Origin: Betaproteobacteria bacterium
GTDB taxonomy: Bacteria; Pseudomonadota; Gammaproteobacteria; Burkholderiales; Casimicrobiaceae
Length of the DNA: 6,953 nt
NCBI GenBank assembly: GCA_003153335.1
Contig: PLYG01000303.1
Coordinates: forward strand, 1 to 6,953
Direction of reading: 5' to 3'
Positions 1-5,603 of this stretch are shown here, in pieces; positions within the stretch are counted from its first letter, which is position 1, and every line of letters starts with the position of its first letter. The notes below the pieces were generated by a model, which did not search any database, had not been told where the DNA came from, and saw only the letters and a list, made by a program, of their open reading frames with translations. The translations under genes were made by a program, and so were the position numbers.

Positions 1-232
1 AGCAGTGCGTGCAGACGGTGCGCTTGACTTCGACCTTCTTTGCTTCGTCGGCGGCGGCTTCGGCGTTGCCCATCACGTTGTAGGGCAATTGGCTGGCAAA
101 GGCTGCGCCGCCGGCGACGAGGCCGGAGCGTTTGAGGAACGTACGGCGATCGAGCGTGCCGGCGGGCGCGCCGGAACTCGTGCGGCGCAGGCGAGACGAG
201 GTCGTTCCACTTGAAGTCTTAGTGAGCATCAT
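1..232 (-). CDS. fdhA: Formate dehydrogenase catalytic (alpha) subunit, Tat-exported, N-terminal fragment
   Basis: Only the first 77 residues are in the window; the gene continues past position 1. A Tat signal is visible: twin arginines R29-R30 in DRRTFLKRSGL, then a hydrophobic glycine/alanine stretch to about residue 49, then an acidic/lysine linker. The fragment ends in VKRTVCTHC, the start of the N-terminal [4Fe-4S] motif (C74, C77) of the molybdopterin oxidoreductase family, which in FDHs precedes the bis-MGD domain. The product should oxidise formate to CO2 in the periplasm. The fdhA symbol rests on the Tat motif, the CTHC motif and the surrounding fdhD, TorD-like and FDH-region genes. 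Two tandem ATG codons (230-232 and 227-229) follow a strong ribosome site, and either could start. The 28-residue Ser/Thr/Arg-rich stretch before the twin arginines is long for a Tat n-region. A related bis-MGD oxidoreductase cannot be excluded from so short a piece. Confidence 0.85.
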   Translation of the reverse strand, partial: MMLTKTSSGTTSSRLRRTSSGAPAGTLDRRTFLKRSGLVAGGAAFASQLPYNVMGNAEAAADEAKKVEVKRTVCTHC

Positions 233-236
233 GACG

Positions 237-243
237 ACCTCCT
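237..243 (-). promoter_or_regulatory. Strong ribosome binding site for the FDH alpha subunit
   Basis: The minus strand reads AGGAGGT, an almost perfect Shine-Dalgarno sequence. It ends 4 bases before the first ATG (232) and 7 bases before the second (229). It lies in the 13-base gap after the stop of the small Tat protein gene. It is the strongest ribosome site in the window, as expected for the structural enzyme gene. Confidence 0.8.
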
Positions 244-245
244 GA

Positions 246-461
246 TCAGATCTTGGTGGTGCGGTAGTAATCGCGAACGTGTTGCGTGTCGCGATAACCC
301 TGGCTCGCTTCGGGAGCGGCAGTCGGCAGGCCGGGGGTTGCTTCGGTAATGGGTTTCAGTGCGGTGGCAACGGCGGCGGCGCCGCCAGTGCCCAGGGCCA
401 GCAGGAATCCGCGTCGGCGCAAATTTTCCGGGGCGGGGGACGATTGCTCACGGTCTGACAT
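246..461 (-). CDS. Small Tat-signal protein, 'formate dehydrogenase region Tat target' family
   Basis: This 71-residue protein has a Tat-like signal, LRRRGFLLALG (R16-R17), followed by an alanine-rich hydrophobic segment to about residue 36. A Pro/Ala-rich linker (about 37-53) follows, and then the C-terminal motif GYRDTQHVRDYYRTTKI (55-71). That Gly-Tyr-Arg ... His-Val-Arg ... Tyr-Tyr-Arg tail is the hallmark of a small family found beside Tat-exported FDH genes. No function is established that I know of. Its position directly before the FDH alpha subunit, with a 13-base gap, suggests co-translation and co-export, perhaps as a small subunit or assembly partner (inference). The start is supported by GGAGG five bases before the ATG. 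Leucine replaces the usual lysine after the RRxFL core of the signal, and the protein has no cysteine, so it is unlikely to carry an Fe-S cluster. Confidence 0.85.
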   Translation of the reverse strand: MSDREQSSPAPENLRRRGFLLALGTGGAAAVATALKPITEATPGLPTAAPEASQGYRDTQHVRDYYRTTKI

Positions 462-466
462 TTACG

Positions 467-471
467 CCTCC
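467..471 (-). promoter_or_regulatory. Ribosome binding site for the small Tat protein
   Basis: The minus strand reads GGAGG, with a 5-base spacer (CGTAA) before the ATG at 461-459. It supports this start. It lies downstream of the candidate hairpin at 488-517, so it would remain on transcripts that begin after or read through that hairpin. Confidence 0.7.
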
Positions 472-487
472 AATCGCTGAACTGCTC

Positions 488-517
488 AAAAAAACTTCGC
501 AATCAGGCAATAGCGAA
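488..517 (-). terminator. Candidate intrinsic terminator or attenuator hairpin between chaperone and Tat-protein genes
   Basis: On the minus strand, TTCGC (517-513) can pair with GCGAA (500-496). Two more A-T pairs form after one mismatch, enclosing a 6-base loop. One G follows, then seven T residues (494-488). The hairpin spans the TorD-like gene's stop codon (505-503). The layout matches a Rho-independent terminator, but the stem is short and only modestly GC-rich, so partial termination or an RNA-processing site is more likely than full termination. Confidence 0.45.
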
Positions 518-1138
518 TGATTCGTATTCGACTGCCAGAAATGCATGCGCGCATTCTGCCACTGTTTTGTAAAAATTCGCAATAGGCGTTTCGACTATTG
601 CACTGCAGCATTTCGCGTACCACGGCGCAATGAATTTCTTGAAAAACGCCAGTTGTTCGGCGACGGTGCGCGGACCCGCCGCGGCATTGCCCTCCACCAG
701 CAAACGCATGGTTTCGAACAGCGCCGAAAGATGATCTTCCGGCATGCTTTGTCCAGTCTGCAGGCCCAATCCGAGGTCCGCCAGCGCCGCGCGCAATTCA
801 ACCAGGAATTGCCCTGCGGAGCCCGGCGCATGCGCTCCTACGTAGAATGACCCGAACAGCGATATGACGCTTTTTCCGACCCCGCCGAACAACGCTTCGT
901 ATTCGTCATGCGCGGCATCGGGATCCATCACCCCGGCGGCCGCGGAGAGTCTCGCCCACGCGAGGGCGAGCCTGGCGGAATCGGCTTCCGCTGCAAGGGG
1001 CGGCGCGGTGCCCATCATGCGCAGCAATTGCCCGTCAGGCGCCGAAAAATAAAGTCGGGCGAGCAACGCATAAAAGTCCGCCCGCACCCGATCTTCCGGT
1101 TCCAGGCGCGGCGCGAACCCGATGGTCGAGGCGCTCAT
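503..1138 (-). CDS. TorD/DmsD-family chaperone for the formate dehydrogenase
   Basis: This 211-residue, probably all-helical cytoplasmic protein belongs to the TorD/DmsD/NarJ-type redox enzyme maturation proteins. These bind the Tat signal of a molybdoenzyme and hold it back until the cofactor is inserted. Family marks are the N-terminal DFYALLARLYFSAPD (21-35), the EYEALFGG segment (79-86), the signature MPEDHLSALFETM (132-144, matching the family's E-x-D-H-L pattern) and FFKKFIAPWY (165-174). Length is normal for the family. The ATG at 1138 overlaps the stop of the upstream 4Fe-4S gene as ATGA and has no strong ribosome site, so translation is probably coupled. An earlier in-frame start near 1213 would only add a basic, out-of-family leader. 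Its likely client is the Tat-exported FDH subunit encoded two genes downstream (inferred from context). Confidence 0.88.
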   Translation of the reverse strand: MSASTIGFAPRLEPEDRVRADFYALLARLYFSAPDGQLLRMMGTAPPLAAEADSARLALAWARLSAAAGVMDPDAAHDEYEALFGGVGKSVISLFGSFYVGAHAPGSAGQFLVELRAALADLGLGLQTGQSMPEDHLSALFETMRLLVEGNAAAGPRTVAEQLAFFKKFIAPWYAKCCSAIVETPIANFYKTVAECAHAFLAVEYESFAIA

Positions 1139-3228
1139 GAAACGCGATCGCCCTTGAGCAGGTCGATGCTGTTCTCGCTCTTGATCAGGTCGATCACGCG
1201 GCAGTCGGCGCACATGCGCAGCCGGTTCAGCATCTCGGTACCGGCGAACATCGAATGCCCGGTGAGCCTGGCGATCATGCCTTCGACCATCTTTTGCGTG
1301 CCCAACGGCTTGCCGCAGCTAATGCAGTTGAACACCGCCGCTTCGTTGAGCACCCGCAACTGTCTGGCGTCCTTGGTCAGCAACAGCCGCGGCTGCAAAG
1401 TGATCGCGTGCTCCGGACAGGTGTGGGCGCATAGTCCGCACTGCACACATTTGGACTCGATGAAGCGCAGTTGCGGCAGTTCGGGGTTGTCTGCCAGCGC
1501 CCCTTCCGGACAGGCGCCCACGCAGGCCATACACAGCGTGCACGTATCGGTGTTGACCATCAGCGCGCCGAACGGCGCGCCCGCGCCCAAGGGAATCTCG
1601 GTCCTGGGCGCCGGCGCGTGCTCGAGCAGGTGTTCGACCGCCATCGCAATCGCAGTGCGCTTGTCGTTGACCAGGTTGAACGTGGCCGGCACCCGCACCG
1701 CCAGCGCGCGTTGCAATGACCACAGCTCCGCCTCCAGCGCGCGGGTTGCACTGCCGTCGAGCACGCGAAAGTGCTCGCCCTGGTAACCCAGCGCCTGCGC
1801 AATCGTGTCGGCAAAGCCCATCTGCCGGACCAGCGCCTCGCGATACTGCGGCGCCTCAGAACCGGACGCGAGCACGACCACTTGGCTCGCGCCCCAGGCG
1901 AGCGCGCCCAGCCACACGTCCATCCCGATCGATGCCACGTGGTGGACCTCGACCGGAATCACCCGCGCGGGCAAACCGTTGCCGTGCCGGGCCAGTTGCT
2001 CGATGGCGGCGCGGCCGTCCTCGGCGTGCAGCAGCAGGCAGGCATCGCGCCCGCCCGCCTCAACATAGGTGCGCAGCAGGATCTTGATCCGGGCGCCCAG
2101 ATCGGCGACCTGCGGAAACTGAAACGCCAGCGCCCCCGAGGGGCAAACCGTCGTGCACCCGCCGCAGCCCATGCAAAGCTGCGGCTCGACCCGGATGTGA
2201 TCGCGGTCGGCGGTGATCGCGTGGGTCGAACACACATCGATGCACTGGTTGCAGCCTTGCTGTTGCGAGCGGCTGTGCGCGCAAATGCTCGGCTTGTAGG
2301 CGAAGTACTTGGGCTTTTCGAACTCGCCGACCATTTGCGCGAGTTCGGCCGCGGCACGAATTTGAAGGACGGCGTCGGCGCCCGGGGCAAAGTAGCCTTG
2401 CGGCGGCTGGAAGCCGTCGCCGCGAAAGAACGGCGCCCGCTGCAAGTCCAGGACCAGGTCGAAACGCTCGGTGCGCACTCGGTCGCGCCGGTCGAAATCG
2501 ATCGCCTGGACGCTGCCGCAGGCAACCACGCAGGCGCGGTGACTCTTGCACCGGTCGAGATCGACTTGATAGGAGAAGTCGATCGCCGATTCGGGGCAGG
2601 CACGAATGCAGGCGTTGCAGCGGGTGCAGGCGTCGAGATCGATCGGATTGTCCTGCGTCCACTCGATGTCGAATTCGCCCAGCCAGCCGGCGATCTTTTT
2701 CACGGTTCCGGTCAATACCGAAAACTCACGCGTGACCGGCAACTCGACGCCCGCAGCGCGGCCGGCGACCAGCACGGTGACGCCGAGCTGGCCTTTCAGC
2801 AGATCGGCCCAGTACAGCGCCGCGTCCGCCGGTCCGGCGATCAGCACCCGTCCGCCCGACTTGTAGGCCACCCGCGGCACTGGCGGCGGATCAGGCAATG
2901 CCGCTGCCGCCAGCAGCGCCGCGATCTTGGGTGTGGCGAACGCCGCTTCCTGCGACCAGCCCGCGGTTTCGCGGATGTTCACAAAGCGGATCGCGGTCGC
3001 CCCCTGGTTGTCGTCCGCCACGTCGCCGAGGAGCTTCGCTTCCTGGGTGCAGGCGACGATCAGGTCGCCCTTGGCACCTTCGGCGTACGCGGGCAACTCG
3101 CGCCGGCACATCTGCTCGCGCAAAAGCAATGGCTGCCCCAGCTTCAGCGCCGCGCCGAGCGCCGTGGCATCGAGCGGCATGGTCCGGTTGCAGTTGCAGA
3201 CGTGCAGGGTCTTGTCGGTGATACTCAC
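1135..3228 (-). CDS. Large multi-cluster 4Fe-4S ferredoxin-type protein of the FDH locus
   Basis: This 697-residue protein has no signal peptide or membrane segment and is presumably a cytoplasmic electron carrier or Fe-S assembly partner for FDH. Six ferredoxin-type motifs form three pairs. Pair one is C201/204/207/211 with C227/H230/C233/C237. Pair two is C316/326/329/333 with C352/355/358/362. Pair three is C563/566/569/573 with C594/597/600/604. The N-terminus has CNCN (11-14), a segment at 127-155 resembling a nucleotide-binding beta-alpha-beta without a clear GxGxxG, and a cysteine-poor domain between pairs two and three (about 385-545). The C-terminus has two more CxxC pairs (C635/C638, C673/C676), possibly a metal-binding ribbon. 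The start is GTG, 21 bases after the DUF3306 stop, with only a weak ribosome site. It is kept because CNCN lies close behind it. Homologues occur in FDH clusters, but I know of no proven role; HdrA- or Qmo-like electron transfer is only an analogy. Confidence 0.85.
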   Translation of the reverse strand: MSITDKTLHVCNCNRTMPLDATALGAALKLGQPLLLREQMCRRELPAYAEGAKGDLIVACTQEAKLLGDVADDNQGATAIRFVNIRETAGWSQEAAFATPKIAALLAAAALPDPPPVPRVAYKSGGRVLIAGPADAALYWADLLKGQLGVTVLVAGRAAGVELPVTREFSVLTGTVKKIAGWLGEFDIEWTQDNPIDLDACTRCNACIRACPESAIDFSYQVDLDRCKSHRACVVACGSVQAIDFDRRDRVRTERFDLVLDLQRAPFFRGDGFQPPQGYFAPGADAVLQIRAAAELAQMVGEFEKPKYFAYKPSICAHSRSQQQGCNQCIDVCSTHAITADRDHIRVEPQLCMGCGGCTTVCPSGALAFQFPQVADLGARIKILLRTYVEAGGRDACLLLHAEDGRAAIEQLARHGNGLPARVIPVEVHHVASIGMDVWLGALAWGASQVVVLASGSEAPQYREALVRQMGFADTIAQALGYQGEHFRVLDGSATRALEAELWSLQRALAVRVPATFNLVNDKRTAIAMAVEHLLEHAPAPRTEIPLGAGAPFGALMVNTDTCTLCMACVGACPEGALADNPELPQLRFIESKCVQCGLCAHTCPEHAITLQPRLLLTKDARQLRVLNEAAVFNCISCGKPLGTQKMVEGMIARLTGHSMFAGTEMLNRLRMCADCRVIDLIKSENSIDLLKGDRVS

Positions 3229-3249
3229 GATGGGCGCAATTCTCGGGTG

Positions 3250-3921
3250 TCAGGCGGCGGTGCCGGCCAGCCTGGCGGATGTGTCGGGAACGACGGGAAC
3301 GTCGGTGCTGAGATCGGCGGAGAGTTCCGCCGGAGGTTGGGCATCGAAAGCGGCAGCAAGCTGCTCCCCGACTATAGCCTGCTCCCCTAGTGCACTCTGC
3401 TCTGGCGCTGGCCCGGACTCAACGTCTTTCCGATGCTCGGCAATGGAACACTCATCCGGCTGCCCGGCGGTCTCGTTCGTCGCGGTGGCCGGCGCCTGGT
3501 CGGCGCTCTCCGGCTTGGCGTTGCTCGGGTGATCGATGATGTCCCGGGCCTGCACCAGCCGCGCGAGCATTTCCGGCGGGATGGGATCGGAGTTGGAGTA
3601 ATCGTCGATGTACGTGTCGAGCCCGTCCATTACATTGAAATGCGGATCGGCGAACAGCTTCTTGACCGCCGCGCGCCGTAGCGCTTCCGGCACCTTGGGT
3701 TGAAAGAATTGCGCATAGTCGGACTCCATGGTCAGCGACTCGATGGATGGCAGCAGCGGTGCTGCGCCCTCGCCGGCCGCAGGCGCTGCGGCGGGGCGCG
3801 GCGCCGCGATCGGAGGCTGGACTGGCGGCACGCTGGCCGCATCGGCGCTGCCCGCCTGCGCGTGCTTCAAGCGCGACCAGCGCGACAGGAAGCGTTCGTT
3901 AGCGGGAGTCTGGCGGGTCAT
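3250..3921 (-). CDS. DUF3306 domain protein
   Basis: This 223-residue soluble protein matches DUF3306. It has FLSRWSRLK near the start (11-19), a Pro/Ala-rich linker (about 31-55), then LPSIESLT (57-64) and the conserved core at about 66-120. Landmarks in the core are the FFQP segment, VPEALRRAAVKKLF (77-90), DPHFNVMDGLDTYIDDY (92-108) and DPIPPEML (112-119). After about residue 134 the tail is low-complexity, rich in Ala, Glu, Pro and Asp, and probably disordered; it reaches almost 90 residues. There is no signal peptide, membrane segment or usable metal motif (one cysteine). The ATG overlaps the DUF3305 stop as ATGA, with GAGGA nine bases upstream. The function is unknown. The domain is found with DUF3305 and FDH genes, so a role in FDH maturation or electron transfer is inferred only. 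Confidence 0.88.
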   Translation of the reverse strand: MTRQTPANERFLSRWSRLKHAQAGSADAASVPPVQPPIAAPRPAAAPAAGEGAAPLLPSIESLTMESDYAQFFQPKVPEALRRAAVKKLFADPHFNVMDGLDTYIDDYSNSDPIPPEMLARLVQARDIIDHPSNAKPESADQAPATATNETAGQPDECSIAEHRKDVESGPAPEQSALGEQAIVGEQLAAAFDAQPPAELSADLSTDVPVVPDTSARLAGTAA

Positions 3922-4433
3922 CCCTTGGTGTCCTCGCCTGCGGTCGCTTTGGCCACTTTGGGCCCTGGCGCCTTGTCGCCCCAGAAGTCCTCATTGCGCC
4001 GGTGTTTGCGGCGCGGCTCGGGCTTGTAGTTCGCGGCTAGCCACGGCTGTATCCAGTCGCGCACGGCGGCCGGCATCGGCAGACTGTCCACGGTCTCGCC
4101 CCCGTCCATCATCCGCGCGGCCTCGTGATAGCTCGCGGTCGTGACCCAGGGGCGCGCGGTCTCGACGCCCTTCCAGTCTTCCAGCCGCCACATCACGAAT
4201 ACGCGCGGGTCGGGCGCGCTCATGTTCAGGTAATAGCCTTCGGCTTCCGACGGATGCAGGTCGAGCGAGAAGCCGCGCCACAGCCATGCGTTTGGCCCAA
4301 GCGCGGTGCACGAAATCTCCTGGGCGCCGACATCGGGATCGACGCCGGCCAGTTCCCATTGTTCCGACACCCAACGGTTGACGATGGGCACGCGACGCAT
4401 CACGACGGAGACGAGGAACAGCGGCTTATCCAT
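3918..4433 (-). CDS. DUF3305 domain protein
   Basis: This 171-residue soluble protein matches DUF3305. It begins with a hydrophobic strand and the family's start, VMRRVPIVNRWVSEQWELAGV (11-31). WLWRGFSLDLHPSEAEGYYLN (50-70), then VFVMWRLED (78-86), VTTASYHEAARMMDGGETVD (97-116) and a basic tail PEPRRKHRRN (138-147) follow. The tryptophans, the EAEGYYLN segment and the EAARMMDGGE segment are typical family landmarks. The ATG at 4433 was chosen because the family starts close to the VxMRRVP segment; a TTG at 4466 would add 11 atypical residues. No Shine-Dalgarno is seen before this ATG, while a good -10 box lies six bases upstream, which fits a leaderless mRNA. It is the first gene of the minus-strand operon and is coupled to DUF3306. 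No molecular function is known to me; the basic tail could bind RNA, DNA or an acidic partner (speculative). Confidence 0.88.
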   Translation of the reverse strand: MDKPLFLVSVVMRRVPIVNRWVSEQWELAGVDPDVGAQEISCTALGPNAWLWRGFSLDLHPSEAEGYYLNMSAPDPRVFVMWRLEDWKGVETARPWVTTASYHEAARMMDGGETVDSLPMPAAVRDWIQPWLAANYKPEPRRKHRRNEDFWGDKAPGPKVAKATAGEDTKG

Positions 4434-4439
4434 GCGGGA

Positions 4440-4466
4440 ATTGTAGCGGAGATTGGCAAGGGGCAA
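4440..4466 (-). promoter_or_regulatory. Candidate sigma-70-type promoter of the DUF3305-to-FDH operon
   Basis: The minus strand has TACAAT at 4445-4440, one mismatch from the TATAAT -10 consensus. TTGCCC at 4466-4461 is a possible -35 element, with a 15-base spacer that is shorter than the ideal 17. Transcription would start about 6-7 bases after the -10, at or next to the DUF3305 ATG (4433), which would give a leaderless mRNA. The box lies in the roughly 60-base divergent gap before moaA. The -10 is convincing; the -35 is weak. Confidence 0.45.
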
Positions 4467-4473
4467 GCGCTAT

Positions 4474-4488
4474 TCAACAGCCTGTTAA
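4474..4488. promoter_or_regulatory. Short inverted repeat in the divergent moaA/DUF3305 gap
   Basis: AACAG (4476-4480) and CTGTT (4482-4486) form a perfect 5-base inverted repeat around a single C; after one mismatch, T4474 and A4488 also pair. It sits between the two divergent starts, just upstream of moaA and upstream of the candidate minus-strand promoter. It could be an operator for a dimeric regulator, but it is short enough to be chance. Confidence 0.25.
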
Positions 4489-4493
4489 GATAC

Positions 4494-5603
4494 ATGGCAC
4501 ACGACTTCAATAGCCGCATAGTGATCAAGGTTATTCCACTGTTCGATTCCCGCTCCGGTGCCGCGCTGCCGCGTCCGCCGGCCGCGTACGTCGCGCCCAC
4601 CGGCACGGTGCTGGATACGCGCGGCAGGTCACTGCGCGACCTGCGCATCTCGGTCACCGACCGTTGCAACTTCCGTTGCGTCTATTGCATGCCCAAGGAT
4701 GTGTTCGACAGCGACTATCAGTTCCTGCCGCACACGGATCTGCTCACGTTCGAGGAAATCACGCGCGTCGCCCGCATCGCGAAAGACCACGGTGTGGAAA
4801 AAATCCGCCTCACCGGAGGCGAGCCGCTGCTGCGCAAGAGCCTCGAGCGCCTGATCGAGATGCTGGCAAAACTGGATCTGGATCTGACGCTGACCACCAA
4901 CGGCTCGGCGCTGGCGCAAAAGGCGCGGAGCCTCTACGACGCGGGGCTCAATCGCGTTACGGTCAGCCTCGACTCGCTCGACGACGCGACCTTCCGCGCG
5001 ATGAACGATGTGGATTATCCGGTCCAGAAAGTGCTCGATGCGATTGCCACCGCAGCGGCCGTCGGGTTCAAACCAATCAAGGTCAATGCCGTGGTCAAGC
5101 GCGGCGTCAACGATCACGACATCGTCAACATGGCGCGCCACTTCAAGGGCAGCGGCCAGGTCCTGCGCTTTATCGAATTCATGGACGTCGGCGCCTCGAA
5201 CGGCTGGCGTATGGACGACGTCATTCCCTCAGCGGAAGTCATCGCACGCATACACGCCGAGTTGCCGTTGCAGCCGATCGATCCGAATTATTCGGGTGAA
5301 GTGGCGGAGCGGTGGCGGTATGCCGATGGCAGCGGCGAAATCGGCGTGATTTCGTCGGTCACCCAGGCCTTCTGTTCGACCTGCACGCGGGCGCGGCTGT
5401 CGACCGAAGGGAAACTTTATACGTGCCTGTTCGCCACGACTGGCCACGATTTGCGTGGGCTGCTGCGCACCGGTGCGAGGGACGCCGACATCGCCGCCGC
5501 GATGGCCGGCATCTGGGCGCAGCGCGCCGACCGTTATTCGGAAGTGCGCACCGCGCAAACCGCCGGGATGAAAAAAATCGAGATGTCGTATATCGGCGGA
5601 TAG
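4494..5603 (+). CDS. moaA: GTP 3',8-cyclase MoaA (molybdenum cofactor biosynthesis)
   Basis: This radical SAM enzyme, working with MoaC, converts GTP towards cyclic pyranopterin monophosphate, the first step of molybdopterin synthesis. From the ATG at 4494 it has 369 residues. RISVTDRCNFRCVYCMP (51-67) holds the radical SAM cysteines C58, C62 and C65, and LTGGEPLLR (106-114) is the SAM-binding GGEP motif. FCSTCTRARLS (293-303) with C311 supplies the second [4Fe-4S] cluster ligands C294, C297 and C311. The protein ends in SYIGG, the Gly-Gly tail needed for activity in the family. All key residues are present. The start is uncertain: neither the ATG (4494) nor the in-frame GTG (4521) has a ribosome site. 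The GTG would give a protein starting (M)IKVIPLFDSR, like many betaproteobacterial homologues. It diverges from the FDH operon and supplies its cofactor pathway. MoaC, MoaD/E, MoeA and MobA are not in the window. Confidence 0.97.
   Translation: MAHDFNSRIVIKVIPLFDSRSGAALPRPPAAYVAPTGTVLDTRGRSLRDLRISVTDRCNFRCVYCMPKDVFDSDYQFLPHTDLLTFEEITRVARIAKDHGVEKIRLTGGEPLLRKSLERLIEMLAKLDLDLTLTTNGSALAQKARSLYDAGLNRVTVSLDSLDDATFRAMNDVDYPVQKVLDAIATAAAVGFKPIKVNAVVKRGVNDHDIVNMARHFKGSGQVLRFIEFMDVGASNGWRMDDVIPSAEVIARIHAELPLQPIDPNYSGEVAERWRYADGSGEIGVISSVTQAFCSTCTRARLSTEGKLYTCLFATTGHDLRGLLRTGARDADIAAAMAGIWAQRADRYSEVRTAQTAGMKKIEMSYIGG

Noticed and set aside
1139..1213. Extended start for the TorD-like chaperone
   Set aside because: The added 25 residues are basic and unlike the family, and lie inside the ferredoxin coding region. 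The ATGA-overlap start at 1138 fits better.
908..1786. 292-codon open frame on the plus strand
   Set aside because: It is antisense to the chaperone and the 3' end of the ferredoxin gene. The Ser/Arg-rich product resembles no family and has no ribosome site.
1771..3390. 539-codon open frame on the plus strand
   Set aside because: It lies entirely opposite the 4Fe-4S protein gene and the end of the DUF3306 gene. Its product is a low-information Arg/Ala/Gly/Val mix with no recognisable domain, typical of an antisense frame in GC-rich DNA.
4455..4467. Tandem GGCAAG direct repeat in the divergent gap
   Set aside because: There are two copies of six bases, separated by a single base. This is too short to separate from chance.
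4453..4470. Possible sigma-54 promoter (TTGGCA followed by GC-rich sequence) before moaA
   Set aside because: The -12 TTGC element is missing at the required spacing, so only half the motif is present.
4125..4493. In-frame upstream extension of moaA
   Set aside because: It would run antisense through the DUF3305 gene and add 123 residues not found in MoaA proteins.
4629..5141. 170-codon minus-strand frame inside moaA
   Set aside because: It is a shadow of the moaA frame; moaA has all its catalytic motifs and this product has none.
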